Source: Mesostigma viride
Lineage: Eukaryota; Streptophyta; Mesostigmatophyceae; Mesostigmatales; Mesostigmataceae
DNA length: 64,000 bases
Reading direction: 5' to 3'
Assembly: GCA_009746045.1 (NCBI GenBank)
Contig: RPFO01000246.1
Coordinates: 1,207,795 to 1,271,794 of the forward strand
Positions 1 to 10,797 of the stretch are shown piece after piece; positions within the stretch are counted from its first letter, which is position 1; every line of letters begins with the position of its first letter. The notes under the pieces were generated by a model. That model was given only the letters and a program-made list of their open reading frames with translations, was not told where the DNA came from and did not search any database. The position numbers and the translations under genes were made by a program.

Positions 1-1
1 A

Positions 2-1417
2 GAAGTTCACCAGCTGCTCAGATTGATGTTTGTCCTCAAGCTCAAGGAGGTAGATGGTGTCCAGGTGCCACATGTCAGACCAGTTGTAACCGAGTATCAT
101 GGCACTGGCCAGTTGTTAGATGAGGAGCTCTATACTCCAGGGATGCTGCATGACACGTGGAGGATTCTGCTGTGTATATTTCTGTCTTTTCTGGTTAAGG
201 GTGTGCCCTATAGCTCTGTGCTGATTGATTTCAAGAGGGCTTTTCTCAAGGGTGACCAAGATCAGGCTAGGCAGACTTGGAGAGATATCCCTCCTTTCTT
301 TGTGACTGTACCTGCTGTATGGAGAGCAGAGATAAAGGCCAGGTACCTGAGAATTCTGAAAGGGTTGGAAGGTCTCAGGTCCAGTCCCATTATCTGGAGA
401 AAGAGCCTAGAGAAATTCTTGAAGAATACTTGTGGGTTTTCTGTGTCTCCAGTGGATCCCTGTTTGTTCCAAGGGTCCCACAATGGCCTTCCTGTCTTTG
501 CCTCACTGCATGGTGATGACCTGCATCTCATAGGTCCACCAGACTGGGTTGAGGCTGTCTTGGCTAAGATCCAGAAGCGGTTTGAGCTGGGTAAGATACA
601 GCACATGGTGGAGAATGAGCCTATGGTCTTCTGTGGCATGCAGGCTACGTTGTTCCAAGCCAAGGGCTCGTGGTTCATCAGGATGGAGGGTGGTAAGGAC
701 TACCCACAGCAGATTGTAGATGCATTGCAGGAGCCCATCACGCAGGCTAGGTGTGCTACCATCAGGGGCATGCTGGCATGGCTTGCAAGTATATGTGCCC
801 CTGACTTGCTGGTTTTGAGTCGACTTACTGATTCCCAGCTGGTTGAGGTGGGTGCTGAGAGTGTGGTGCAGGCTGTCATGATGTCTCCCCCTCTCATACT
901 GGGTCCTGTGGATTTGTACAAGCCCCTTGACATGGTTCTCTATGTGGACAGTTCTATGGATAATAGGAAGGTCACAGAGGTCAGGGGCAGGGCAGCAGCA
1001 TTAGTTACCCTGGAGCAAGATCACACCTCACTTGTTACCTGGTACAGTCGGTTGCAGAACAGGGTTACACCCAGCAGTGATATTGCTGAGTGCAGGGCAA
1101 TCTGTGAAGGGCTGCATACTGCTCTTTACTTGAGGGAGCTCTTCTACCAGCTATGTCAAGTGGCTTCCTGTAGGTTGCAGCTGCACACACTGGTGAGGAC
1201 TGATAGCATGGGCATGGTGCAATTTGTGCACAGGCAGCTGGCCAGGAGCAGGGACCTTGACTACTTGTTGCTCAAGGAGATGTCCTACCTAGCTCACATT
1301 GAACATGTGCCTGGTGTGGACAACCCTGCAGATGCCCTCACCAAGCTGGAGGAGAAGGCGGAGAGGCAGTACCCCCTGCTCCGTGGGCTCATGGACCCCT
1401 TACACGGGCGGCCATAG
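2..1417 (+). CDS. Copia-like Pol fragment: reverse transcriptase and RNase H
   Basis: Open without interruption from the window edge to the TAG at 1415-1417. The N-terminal half is a divergent Ty1/copia RT: motif A is read as DFKRAFLKGD, followed by GLEGLRSSPIIWRKSLEKFL and DPCLF, and the catalytic box is HGDD (509-520) instead of the usual YVDD. The C-terminal third is RNase H: VDSSMD, SSDIAECRAICEGLHTAL, a TDSMGMVQ segment and the terminal VPGVDNPADALTK block, which matches the copia ending VP..DQLADIFTK. Known role: copying element RNA into DNA in virus-like particles. The family A protein reads the same apart from scattered substitutions. This is the only uninterrupted RT-RH frame of the three elements here. 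Confidence 0.85.
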   Translation, partial: EVHQLLRLMFVLKLKEVDGVQVPHVRPVVTEYHGTGQLLDEELYTPGMLHDTWRILLCIFLSFLVKGVPYSSVLIDFKRAFLKGDQDQARQTWRDIPPFFVTVPAVWRAEIKARYLRILKGLEGLRSSPIIWRKSLEKFLKNTCGFSVSPVDPCLFQGSHNGLPVFASLHGDDLHLIGPPDWVEAVLAKIQKRFELGKIQHMVENEPMVFCGMQATLFQAKGSWFIRMEGGKDYPQQIVDALQEPITQARCATIRGMLAWLASICAPDLLVLSRLTDSQLVEVGAESVVQAVMMSPPLILGPVDLYKPLDMVLYVDSSMDNRKVTEVRGRAAALVTLEQDHTSLVTWYSRLQNRVTPSSDIAECRAICEGLHTALYLRELFYQLCQVASCRLQLHTLVRTDSMGMVQFVHRQLARSRDLDYLLLKEMSYLAHIEHVPGVDNPADALTKLEEKAERQYPLLRGLMDPLHGRP

Positions 1418-2423
1418 AGACCAGGCCTTGCTTCAGCTTGGGTGTCCCCAGTGGGCTGCTTGACCAAAGTACCAAGTGGTGACTGGTGCTTACTGGTTGA
1501 CAGCCGGTCCTTCAGGGTTAGGTACACCCTCCTGGACAGGAGTTGGTGTGGAATGTCACTCCTACCAGCTGAGAATCATGCCTGGCCCTCCCCATGGGGT
1601 TCAGAAGAGTCGCCAGGACTTAAGTCGACGCCTTTGGCCTCAAACAGTTAGGCCATGCAAGGGCAACCCGAATGCTGGTTCTTACAGGTTGCTGTATATA
1701 TGTTTTCTAGTGCTTGTTTCCAACCTGTTGCTAATAAAGAACCTGGTTGTGTGACCATGTGGAACATGGTTGCCAGGGAGCCACATTCTGGGTTATATAA
1801 TGCTTGAATAAAACATAATCATGTCTCTCTCATGTTGTTTCATGGTTGTAATGTTTCTCTTGTGTGAAGTTCCAGGTCACCTATAAACCTGGAGGTTGGG
1901 GTGGGGTTCAATTCCCCAGCAGAGCCACAGCCTGGCATGAGTGATTCCTGGGCTTAACACCCAGTGAAGACATGGGCTCCCCAATAAGGCAGTATTTGTA
2001 TAGGTGCTACCTGAGTCTCTTTGAGCATAAAAGGGAAAGGCTGGCCAAGGCGGGCGCCATAAGAACGGGCGCCTGTGATAACTGTGAAAGATCAGGAACT
2101 CACAATAATACGTTCTTGGCATCCTTTAATCCCAGCCATTGGACTAGGTAATGTGCCTTGACTTTAATCTAACACCAAGTTCCCAAGGAAAGGTTGGGAG
2201 CTGACCAAGGGGTCAGGGGATAACCTGGGGTGACCTCTGATTCACTGGCCAGTACACCTAGCCTGGTCCAAGGGCGTATATGTTGTTACCCAAAAGGAGG
2301 CAGGACCCTGGGCCCTATCAGGTCTGATCAACCCCAAGGGACCAAGCGGTCTGTGGCTGAGTGGGCACAAGCAAGGTTAGGCTTGTTTCAAGCTGGTCCA
2401 GCTCCAAAAGAAGAAAGGGTTGG
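1418..2423 (+). other. 3' non-coding region of element 1
   Basis: No reading frame is supported. Conserved blocks shared with families A and B are a T-arm-like 5-7-5 hairpin sequence at 1902-1918 (TTCAATT loop), paired GGGCGCC sites at 2052-2058 and 2067-2073, and a block at about 2081-2112 that resembles the end of this element's own LTR. A purine-rich stretch ending in gaaagggttgg lies directly before the LTR and is the likely plus-strand primer (polypurine tract). Confidence 0.6.
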
Positions 2424-3067
2424 AGTTAGCATTTTGGGCAACCAATATGCTAAGTGGATGCAGTTTGGAAAGACCTTTCCAACGCCGTGCTGACCGCCTG
2501 AAACAGACAAGGGACGAGAAAGATATCAAGTCCCGAAGTCCTAGCCGTCCGTGGCCGACTAGGGTGCAGTCCTCTGGTGTAGTGGACAGGACACGTGGCA
2601 GGCCGTGCCTGCACAGGCTTAGCCTGTCTATCACGTGACTGTGGTCCACGTAGACCAGGAGGAGCAGCAGCCTGTGACTAGTAGGGTACTGGACTGGCAC
2701 AGGGCTGCAAGGATACTAGGCCTTGCAGGCTTGTGACAGGTCCTGTACTTCCTAGGTTGCAGAGTCTAGGCAAATCCAGTTCGTCCTGGCTCTGCACTGA
2801 TGCCAGTGGACGTTGAGGATTTGCTTGCACGCCTGCACGTGCCTCGTCACGCCGATGGGAACGAGGAACAACGCAAAGGATATAGCTTGGTCATGGGGGA
2901 TGACCAGCTATCTCGGAAAGCACGAACCGTGGGCGCCACCTTGGTCGTGGAAGTGCCCATTGTGGTCGTGGCCTGGTGAACAGATTTAAGGTTGCTGCCT
3001 TGCAACATTGGCTAAGACGCGCTGTGAAAGACCAAGAGCTCACATACGTTGGGAGCTCTTTCTAACT
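2424..3067 (+). repeat. 3' LTR of element 1 (AGTTAG...CTAACT)
   Basis: Starts right after the conserved purine-rich tract, at the same place as the family A LTR, and is 644 bp long. Its ends AGTTAG and CTAACT are a perfect 6-bp inverted repeat, unlike the usual TG...CA. The left boundary was set by comparison with family A, and the right boundary by the CTAACT terminus and the point where transposase coding resumes. Confidence 0.75.
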
Positions 3068-6000
3068 AACATCCGGGTCGTCCTGGGCCCACCTGGGCTC
3101 ACGGACGCCTGGCAGCCCGGTGACCTGCATGTTCAGAATGAGGTCAAGAAGGCCACCTACCGCAAGCAGGATGCCTGGCTGCAGGAGGGAGACAACATGG
3201 CAGCGTGAGTTTACTTAAGTTAGACCGAGGTCATACGTTTTTTCCTTCCCCATGTGGATGTCTTTGATTTTGCAGCATGCCCGCCGGCTGGCCTGCCTTT
3301 CAATTCCACGTGTGTGTGCATTAATTTTGCTACGACTGATGAGGTAGAATGACCACGCCTTTATTGTGTACTTGTCACAGTACTTACATCATTCTTTCGT
3401 TTGCCTTTGCCCCACGTATGGTGCTGCCATCCATGCATGCAATTGGGGGACATAGATGGACTGGTGCGGACGGGTTCAAGATGAGTGCGAGGACACGGCG
3501 GGTGTTGACGACACAATGGCTGGGGGAGGCCTGGAAAGAATACCAAGTCGAGCACCAGCAAGTGTTGTGGAGTTCTTTTTTGAAGACAGGCTGCCTCGTG
3601 ACAGCCAATGGCCACGGCGACAGCGACATCAAGCCTCAGGGCATGCCGGGATTCACCTTCAAACGCATGGATGCGAGCAAGATCGTGTATGACAAGAGGC
3701 TGGTAAGCACTTTCAAGTCACATTATTATGGGACACGATAGCGGTTCATTGACAGTATAAAGCACGGAAGGGCAATTTGGTGACAATGCTATGTGCAGGT
3801 GTTGGTCTTTTGTGATCACCAACAACAGATGCTTTTATATTACTACGCCCCAGCAAGCTGACCCCATTCCGTAACATGAGTCTCTCTACTTGTATTTTGT
3901 TGTTGTCATAATAATGTAAAATATGAATGCAGATCAACAAGGCCTGCTTCGTGAACCTGGACGACGCACAGGCTGTGCCAGTGGCCGGGGACGGCCAAGA
4001 TGACCACGACGATTTCACGCACAAGCTGGGGCACAACATGGACAGCGATGAGTGGTTTTTGAGCTCCGAAGCGCCGCCCCCTGAGCCTGAGCCCGAGCCT
4101 GAGCCGGGTGCTGCGGGCCGCTCCAAGATGCGCAAGTCTTTCAAACGCAATGTAAGTAATATCTGTCGAAGCCTGAGTTTTGACGAGTTCTTAGGGTCAT
4201 GTGTAGTCACACAGTGGGCGCTGTCGCCATAATTTTTGCACGCATCATTGGGACAATGAGTGGCACGCAGTGCTGTGTACCAAGTCCAAGGTTAGGTCCA
4301 CCTGTGTTGGGGGGGTCATATTATTACCCAAGTGCCGGCCCAGGTAATAACTATAATAATTTTTAAAAACAATAAAAAGAATTACATAGCATGGTACTTC
4401 CTTATCAAATAATAATAAACTTCATTAGTAATCATCTAAGTTAATAATAGTTATTGTTCTTGCCTGCTTGGCTGGCTATAAAGAAACTGACCATCAGGCT
4501 CATCTATGTACCTCTCAAGCAACCATATAAACTACATGCACATAGGTATCCGCAGCACCGTTGCAATTCTGGCCGAACCGTCGACCCTCATTTATTAATT
4601 GTTGGTTGGTTGCCTTCAACTTGCCCACACTTACAGGCTCCGGCCAAGCGTAAGGAACGCGCGACTGCCACGGGTGCCCCCCGCAAACACCCCAAGGGGA
4701 GTAAGCGGCCAGCCACGGGTGGCACGGCAGGATCGCGACGTGGCGGCAAGGGGAGGGCGTCCAAAGCTCCCAAGGCCAGCGGCCCAGCCTCTGAGGAGGA
4801 AGAAGAGAAGGGGTCTGAGTCCGAGGCGTTGGAGTATGCGCAGGAGCTGCAGGGCCGGCGCAAGAAGAGCGTGGTTGCCAAGGCCAAACAGGTGTACGCT
4901 GCCCAGAAGCGCGGCGATCCGCTACCGGAGATCTCCTCGGAGGAGGAAGAGGACTGGGTGCCAGGCAATTCCCCCCAAGGCAAGAAGAAGAAGAAGACGA
5001 AGCGCGATGAAGTATGGGCGGCAGTGATTGAGATGAGGCTGGCGGACGAGAGGCGCAAGAGGGATGAAGATGAGGCACGCGAAAAGAAAGCGTCGCGGAA
5101 GGGGGGGATTGGTGAGGCGGGGTCAGTGAAGGCACCCAACAAGGCGGGGGCAAGCAAGAAGGCTGGAGCAGTGAAGGCAACCTGGGACAAGGCCGGATGT
5201 GAGGCAGCTGACGTGGTGGGAAGGGGGGGGCAGCCGACCAGGTGGGGGCAGCAGGGGTCGGCAACCCAGCCGCGGGAGCACCACCACCAACGGATCAGGC
5301 CACCCGCCCAGCCAAGAAAAAGTCCAAGCCTTCTCTCCCTCCTCTCGAGCTTCCGCCACAGCGCACTGTGGCAAAGCATGCCGAGGTGCTGACAACGGCG
5401 GACTGGGCCAAATACCAGGTTTTCACCTTGTATGGTGACGGCCTGACGTACTACGGAAACCCTGACCCACAGGACCCGTATGCAAAGAAGTATGACAACC
5501 ACTGGCGCATGGTGGTCAAGTAAGTATCGTTGCATGGGTTGGCTCCAAGATATACTGGACCATTTATGTGACAAGAATGTACACTCTGTATGTAACTCTG
5601 CAAACCCATGCCATGTGTGACTAGGTAGCATGCAGTACATATGTCTACCGCACACATGCGACAGGTCACGTCGGCATGATCAAATGGGCCAACATATTAG
5701 TAGGCGTATGAGCACACACACATCACACATCACACATCACACATCACCCATCACACATCGCACATCACAAATCACCCATCACACATCACGTGTACATCAC
5801 ACGTACATATGCACTGTCACACGCACACGCACCACAACACAGGGACGCACCCCCCCACACCCCCACACCCCACACCCCCACCCCACCGCAACCCCCACCC
5901 CCACCACCACCATGTACCGCCGCCGCCGCCGCCACCACCACCACCACCACAACCACCACCACCACCACCACCAACATTGTACTTCGCATTTGTAATGCAT

Positions 6001-6143
6001 TATTATGGTGTGTGGTTGTGTGTCTTGGCACGTTTCTTATGTGCAGGTACCCTAAACAGCATGAGCAGAAGCGCACGGAAAGGGTGAAGCAAACGTTTGT
6101 GATCGCTGACTACGGAGTCGCATGGTGCCTTGTTGCGATGTAG
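3068..6143 (+). CDS. Pogo/Tigger-like (DDE_1) transposase gene, C-terminal exons, 5' end lost to an insertion
   Basis: Likely exons: 3068-3204, one near 3455-3702, 3933-4151, 4637-5519 and 6047-6143 (TAG at 6141-6143), each with GT-AG borders (gtgagt, gtaagc, gtaagt, gtaagt). The first exon reads LPP-like then TDAWQPGDLHVQNEVKK, like the end of DDE_1 transposases (LQPLD.GV...K). The next has TQWLGEAWKEY followed by a SF.K.G segment, the usual region after the catalytic domain. Then come a PEPEPEPEP linker and a Lys/Ala-rich tail. A frameshift lies in a G run at about 5221-5230; it may be real or a sequencing error. The multi-exon structure could mean a domesticated host gene. The catalytic N-terminal part is not in the window. 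Family assignment is by motif only. Confidence 0.5.
5713..5974 (+). repeat. CA-CATCA and CCA/ACC microsatellites in the last pogo-like intron
   Basis: The intron 5520-6046 is filled by degenerate ACATC(AC) units followed by C-rich and (CCA)n tracts. The histidine-, proline- and valine-rich reading frames on both strands here are products of this repeat, not genes. Confidence 0.9.
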
Positions 6144-6638
6144 ACTTTTCCCTGTGGGCCCAACTGCCCTTCATGTTTTTAATATCTGGCCATCATGTTG
6201 TAAACGGAGGTATTAGGGTTGCGTCAATAATCGCACCCGCCTGCCGTATTTCTGGCACACCTTGAATAGGCTAGGTAGGGCTTGCCGTGACCTTTCCGGC
6301 ACAGTTTATATAGCACTGAAACGAGTGCAGACAGTATAGCTGAAACTAGCGCATTATAGGTGTTACACATCCATGCCACACAACTCGGTGGGACATGTCC
6401 CACCAACCTGTGTTTTGTATGTGTATGAACATGTGTCCCACCTACATGTAATTGAAAATTTGCCTGTCCCACCGACCTGAATTTTGAACATGTAACTGTC
6501 CCACCACACTGAATTTTGAAAGCTACCCTGTCCCACTTACATGAATACCTGAAACATGGCTGTTCCACGTACCTGAACCTGGTGTCTCTCCTAGGTGAAA
6601 AGTGTTCCACTCGCGTCCCACCTACGTGAGCTGCCCCT
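6144..6638. other. Gap with a degenerate tandem repeat
   Basis: No gene seen. 6397-6630 holds about seven degenerate copies of a 30-40 bp unit containing gtcccac(c/t)nacctga with an A/T-rich second half. A TGTAA at about 6193, 50 bp after the transposase stop, would fit an algal poly(A) signal. Confidence 0.6.
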
Positions 6639-7621
6639 GTATCTGGGATTAATGTAACTCACCGCCAGAAGGTCATTGTACTGGAGGCTCTACCGAGGTG
6701 ATGGGATTAATTCCTGGAGAAGACCTCATAGAATTAACCTGTATGTATTTAATTTTGTGTGTTTCTAATATCTGGTGGTACTCTGTAATGCCACTTCCAT
6801 AGGTTTTTATCCATTTCTCATGGAATGGTTTTCCCTGTGGCAGATCTGTTTCTTTTCCAGTTCCTTAAAAGAAAGGGCTGGGGGAATGGCACTGGCCATT
6901 AAAGACATGTGTTCAAGCTTCAAGCTGGAGTGAAGGACATTTCAAGCTACAGTACTTCAAGGGTCCCTGGCAGGGGATGTGATCCCTAAAGAAAAGAAGG
7001 GATTGGAGTTAACGTAAAGGATTTACGTTTGATGGATAGAGATTGTTACGCTCTTTCCAACGGCACCTTGAACGCCTCATTTGGTTAAGGGACGTAAAAG
7101 TTATGACGTTTCCTAGGCTGTGCCGACAGTACCCGGCGCGCCACTGTGGGCGCGTACGGACACAGGATGTACAAGTGTCACTATGGCAGTCCGCAGGACG
7201 TTGACAGGACTTGTACAGGACTTGATGGTCAATTGATAGGTAGGCGTGCTGTAGCGCGCCAGGACCTATGAGACAATTGATGCTGAGTAGTGTACGGATA
7301 GGTCCACAGGACTAGCCGTATGGACAATTGATAGATCTGCGCGCCAAAGGCGTGCCAGAGTCTGTGTAATCAATTGATTGACAGTTCAGCTGTGACAGTG
7401 CAGCTGAATACTTGGACGCGTCCCTAGCAACCTATATGTGTGACTTGGTAGCACCGGGACGCTAGTTCTTGCGTGCACGTTCTCTTGGCACTGCGACCCT
7501 GTCGCCTGTGCTGCGTGCAGTCTTGGAAGTGACGTGACTTACGTCTGTGTTTCCTTATTCATAATAAAGGCAACATTCCTGCAAGAACCATGGCGAACTT
7601 CGGCCTAACTCTCTCACAACT
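6639..7621 (+). mobile_element. Family B LTR element, 3' fragment (3' non-coding region plus LTR 7007-7621)
   Basis: From 6639 on, the sequence matches the 3' non-coding part of the complete family B element (56534-56900, reversed), then its LTR. The LTR runs 7007-7621, is 615 bp as in family B, starts AGTTAACG after the purine tract aaagaaaagaaggga and ends CACAACT. The body and 5' LTR are missing, so no target duplication can be tested. It abuts an L1-like ORF1 fragment. Confidence 0.85.
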
Positions 7622-7771
7622 GCGTCCACATCTTGTGGCCGGTTGATCATCAGGTCCCCGCCCCTCCAGTACACCTTGGGCTTCTGGGGGTCCTGCTTAT
7701 GGCGGCTCCAGGTATTCCGGCTGCACAGGTCGCGTCGCTGCTGTTGCTGAGCGGGGGTCAGGTCGTCGTCC
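7622..7771 (-). pseudogene. L1-like ORF1 protein, C-terminal piece
   Basis: The reverse strand reads DDDLTPAQQQQRRDL and then a YWRGGDL segment. It aligns with the ORF1 C-terminus at 53971-54954 (DDDLTLAQQQRRREL ... YWKGAAIYV). It joins in frame to 15948-16640 once the family A element and one copy of its 5-bp duplication are removed. Family B LTR sequence cuts it off at 7621. Confidence 0.8.
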
Positions 7772-8415
7772 AGTTAGCATATTGGTGATGCAATATGCTA
7801 AGCATATCATACTTGAAGTGGCCTTTCCAACGCCGTGCTAAACGCCTCATTTGGACAAGGAACTTGAGAGTTATCAAGTCCCGAAGTAATGCCGCCGGAC
7901 GCTACAGCAGTACCAGGACTAAGGACACGTGAGGGACAGGGCACGTGGCAGTGTTGGGTGAACCATCACACGTTACGTGTCACAGGACCGACTGTCACTA
8001 GGAGGTACTGTGGTCAATATTGGTTGATGGTACCAAGAATGTCACAGGACTTCAGGACTGGCAGTCCTGCAGGCCTGGGATGGACGGGTACTTGTCATGA
8101 CGGATAAATCCAGAGCGTTACTGTCATTCATGGAAGGACAGACGTCCTGGATTGATGCAACCAAGGAAATTGACAGTGGCGGACCTGCCAAGGCGTGCAA
8201 GGCCTGGCAGCAATGGTGAGACCTAGAAAGGCTCGGACACAGCAGTGGCCAAGCGTCTTTTCCCAACACCGTCCGTGGGTACTGCCGCCTCAGGCTAGTG
8301 ACCACAGGGTAGTGAGGCAACTGTGGTAAAGGTTAAAAGCCGCTGGTTGAAACCATGGCTCCATTCATCACATCTTGGGAAGACCAGAAACTCACTGATC
8401 CGCGTTCATCTAAAT
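7772..8415 (+). repeat. 5' LTR of family A (AGTTAG...CTAAAT)
   Basis: Direct repeat of 15299-15942, with no difference noticed. The boundary is fixed by where the two copies diverge and by the cgtcc duplication. The near-inverted ends AGTTAG/CTAAAT replace TG/CA. It should contain the element promoter; no TATA box was assigned. Confidence 0.95.
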
Positions 8416-8439
8416 CGTATTACAGTCTGGTCGACGGAT

Positions 8440-9225
8440 ATGTCGAATTCGGACTCTGAAGCTAGGACAAACACCTTTGCGCGTGCAGCAACGGTAGCGG
8501 CGTCCAGTCCAGTACCCGCAGGAGGGCACGAGGACTCGGAGGAAGTGCGCCGAAATATTCGAGCGGTGTCGGCGCCGGGCGAGTACGTCCGAGGAGCAGC
8601 CGAGCAGCTGCTGAGATTTCGCGAGGACCTCGCGGAAATCATCAGAAGGCTGCCAGCGTCTTGGCGGGCTGGCCACACAAACGCATTCGCGTTTGAGCAG
8701 GTGGTCACTCTGCTTTTGCAGATAATTGCCATAAGCCTCGGGGGTGCCCGAGAGATAAACGACCTTGTCGCCAATCTCCGCCTTGGGGACGACTACACCG
8801 GCGTGCCAAACGTGGTGCAGGTCGCCCGGGACAGGCGGGAGGCCATCGTTCGTGGCAGTACGCAGGCGTTGGTGGCAGAGTGCCAGAATCTGGCGCACTC
8901 TGTCTTAGAGTTGACCAGAGGCGCTGCTGATCGTGTCTTCATTACTCTTAATCCCTTCTCCATCTACACTAGTCGGGATACTCCACATTCTCGCCGAGAG
9001 TTAAACCAGCTAAGTTTGACTGTCGACGTGGTTGGCGGTCGAGAGGTCTCAGCCGACGACGCCTTCTACGACTTCGTAGATCAGCCAGCAGGGGCGGTAG
9101 TACAGCCGGCCCAGAGGCGTCACGAGGGCGACGGCTCTCAGGAGGGCCGTGAGCAGGCGCAGCGGGACGAGCTTAATCGCTACCACATTGACGACAACGT
9201 TGGTTTAGGTGAGGCCATTTGCTGA
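8440..9225 (+). CDS. ORF1 of family A, unknown Gag-like N-terminal protein
   Basis: The first ATG downstream of the LTR lies 24 bp past its end and opens a 261-residue frame starting MSNSDSEA. It is predicted mostly helical, acidic toward the end, and has no motif I recognise. Family B has an ORF at the same place, 23 bp after its LTR, beginning MPNSEEF, so the start and position are conserved although the rest has diverged. It could be an extra Gag segment, possibly spliced to the next frame: a GTGAGG lies at about 9209 before its end. Longer in-frame readings into the LTR were not preferred because they would use LTR sequence. Confidence 0.55.
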   Translation: MSNSDSEARTNTFARAATVAASSPVPAGGHEDSEEVRRNIRAVSAPGEYVRGAAEQLLRFREDLAEIIRRLPASWRAGHTNAFAFEQVVTLLLQIIAISLGGAREINDLVANLRLGDDYTGVPNVVQVARDRREAIVRGSTQALVAECQNLAHSVLELTRGAADRVFITLNPFSIYTSRDTPHSRRELNQLSLTVDVVGGREVSADDAFYDFVDQPAGAVVQPAQRRHEGDGSQEGREQAQRDELNRYHIDDNVGLGEAIC

Positions 9226-9472
9226 GGTGGGGGCGTTCTCGCTGGATACGTGATTACGCGTATGGTTTGAGGCTTCCGGTGGTTATTAGGCCTGTGCCTA
9301 CTCACGACGACCAGGGGCAGCCATTGAATCCGGTGGAGGGACCGTTCCACGAGCCAGCACCTGCACCGGTTGCAGGAGAAGCTTCGTCTGAAAACGAGGC
9401 TTGAGGGGGTGGAGGATAGGTGGAGAGTTTGCTGTTTTCTTGTTGCAAAGTTGGTCGCAGCCATTGTATATA

Positions 9473-10797
9473 ATGCCTAGGAGGGCAAGCCGGGGTGCGG
9501 CGACATTCGAGGAGCAACGGGAGCGAACGGCAGAGGAGGACATCGCCAGAGAGGAAGGGGAGGCGATGGAGGAGAGGGGCGTGGAGGCGCCAGCTGGGCA
9601 ACCTATCCCAGAGATGGACCCCAGAGCCGGGAGAACACACAAGCGGTGGCGTGATGGGCAAGCTGAGGCGGAGAAAGTCAAGCGTGCCAGGCGACCTACG
9701 GAGGCAGTGGTGCTCACAACGCCTGGTGAGGAGGACGCCATCGTCACCCCAGGTGTGCGTGCTGCAAAGCAAGCTGCTGTTCACGATAGGGTGTCTGGTA
9801 TGTTGCCCGAGCGTTTGGAGGCTAGGATTGACCCTCCCCAGGCACCACCAGTGCGTGTGGGGAGTGTGTTGCCTGGCACCCGTCCATTTTCTGATGCTGT
9901 GACAGTCATGAATGGGCAGAAAGCGCTCAACCCTCCCTGAAGCAAGACAACCTGGATAAATGGCTTGATGACATGAAGCTAGTCGTGGGCTCTGTCGCAG
10001 CAGGTGTGGATATTGTCAGGGTGTTTCACTCTTCCACCGCAAACAAGGGGTCGTCTGAAAGGGTCAATGACATGGCTAGGCATGCTCTGAAAGAGGGGCA
10101 CACTTGGCTGCAGTTCCTGGATGACATCAAGGAGGAGTTTTCTGACAGGGTTCACAATCTCACCATGGAAAAGAAGAGAGAATTTGATGAGTTTGAGATC
10201 AAGGGTGAGGTGGCTGCTGAGCTGGCCAGGTTTGAGTTGATCGTGGAGGCAGGCAAGAAGCAGGGCTTCAGTGTGACAGTCAGGGCAGCAGCAGACCACT
10301 TCTTTGATAAGATGGGCTTGTCAGAGGAAGGTAGGGCTACTGCTAGGCAGCTCTGTGATCTCACTGATGGCACCTGGGGGGCTCTGAAGCGTGTGATACT
10401 AAACTTCAGGACCCGGGTCCCTACCTGCAAGGGTATCAGTTCTCAGGGAGGGTCAGCGTCTCAGGCTAGCCAGGGCAAGAACCGTACCCCATCTGGGACA
10501 CGGTATGGTAGCAGGAGAAGGAAGCAGGCCCAGAAGGAGCAGAACCAGGGTGGTGGAGGAGGTCAGCAGGGGAACCAGAATCAGGGGAACCAGTCTGGCA
10601 ACCGTAACAGCCATCAGCAGGGTAAGGGTGGTGGCCAGGGGCAGAATAACAATCAGGCCTCAGGCAACCAGAACAAGCAGGACAGCAAGGCCCCAGGGGG
10701 AGGGTCTGGCAAGAGCAAGTGTTTTGCTTGTGGCAAGGAAGGTCACTGGAAGAGGGATTGCCCAAACAAGAAGAAGGGGCAGTCTGATCAGAAGTGA
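9473..10797 (+). CDS. Gag of family A with CCHC zinc knuckle
   Basis: Starts at MPRRASRG. A frameshift near 9930 separates this part from the downstream frame (SLKQDNLDKWLDDMK...), which continues to the TGA at 10795-10797. The protein has a charged N-terminus, a helical middle part (FLDDIKEEF ... KKREFDEFEIK), a long Gly/Gln/Asn-rich linker and the nucleic-acid-binding knuckle CFACGKEGHWKRDC (C-x2-C-x4-H-x4-C). Known role: coat of the virus-like particle and RNA packaging. The following Pol frame is the same frame as the end of Gag, with the single UGA followed by CUAG between them. Confidence 0.8.

Larger units (their letters stand above)
1..3067 (+). mobile_element. Ty1/copia-like LTR retrotransposon, 3' part (element 1)
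   Basis: The window opens inside the pol gene of this element. It continues through the end of the RT-RNase H reading frame (1417), about 1 kb of 3' non-coding sequence, and the 3' LTR (2424-3067). Protein, 3' region and LTR align with the complete family A element at 7772-15942, so this is a diverged member of the same group. The LTR has the same 644-bp length as family A but is clearly different in sequence. Beyond the LTR the sequence is transposase coding, so the element lies inside that gene. The 5' LTR and the left target duplication lie outside the window; the right duplication would be 3068-3072. Confidence 0.85.

Noticed and set aside
4515-5655. Long Pro/Ser-rich minus-strand frames
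   Set aside because: Antisense shadows of the Lys/Ala-rich exon of the pogo-like gene.
8323-8439. ORF1 of family A starting inside the LTR
   Set aside because: The in-frame upstream start lies in LTR sequence also present without ORF1 at the 3' end; the ATG 24 bp after the LTR matches the family B start.
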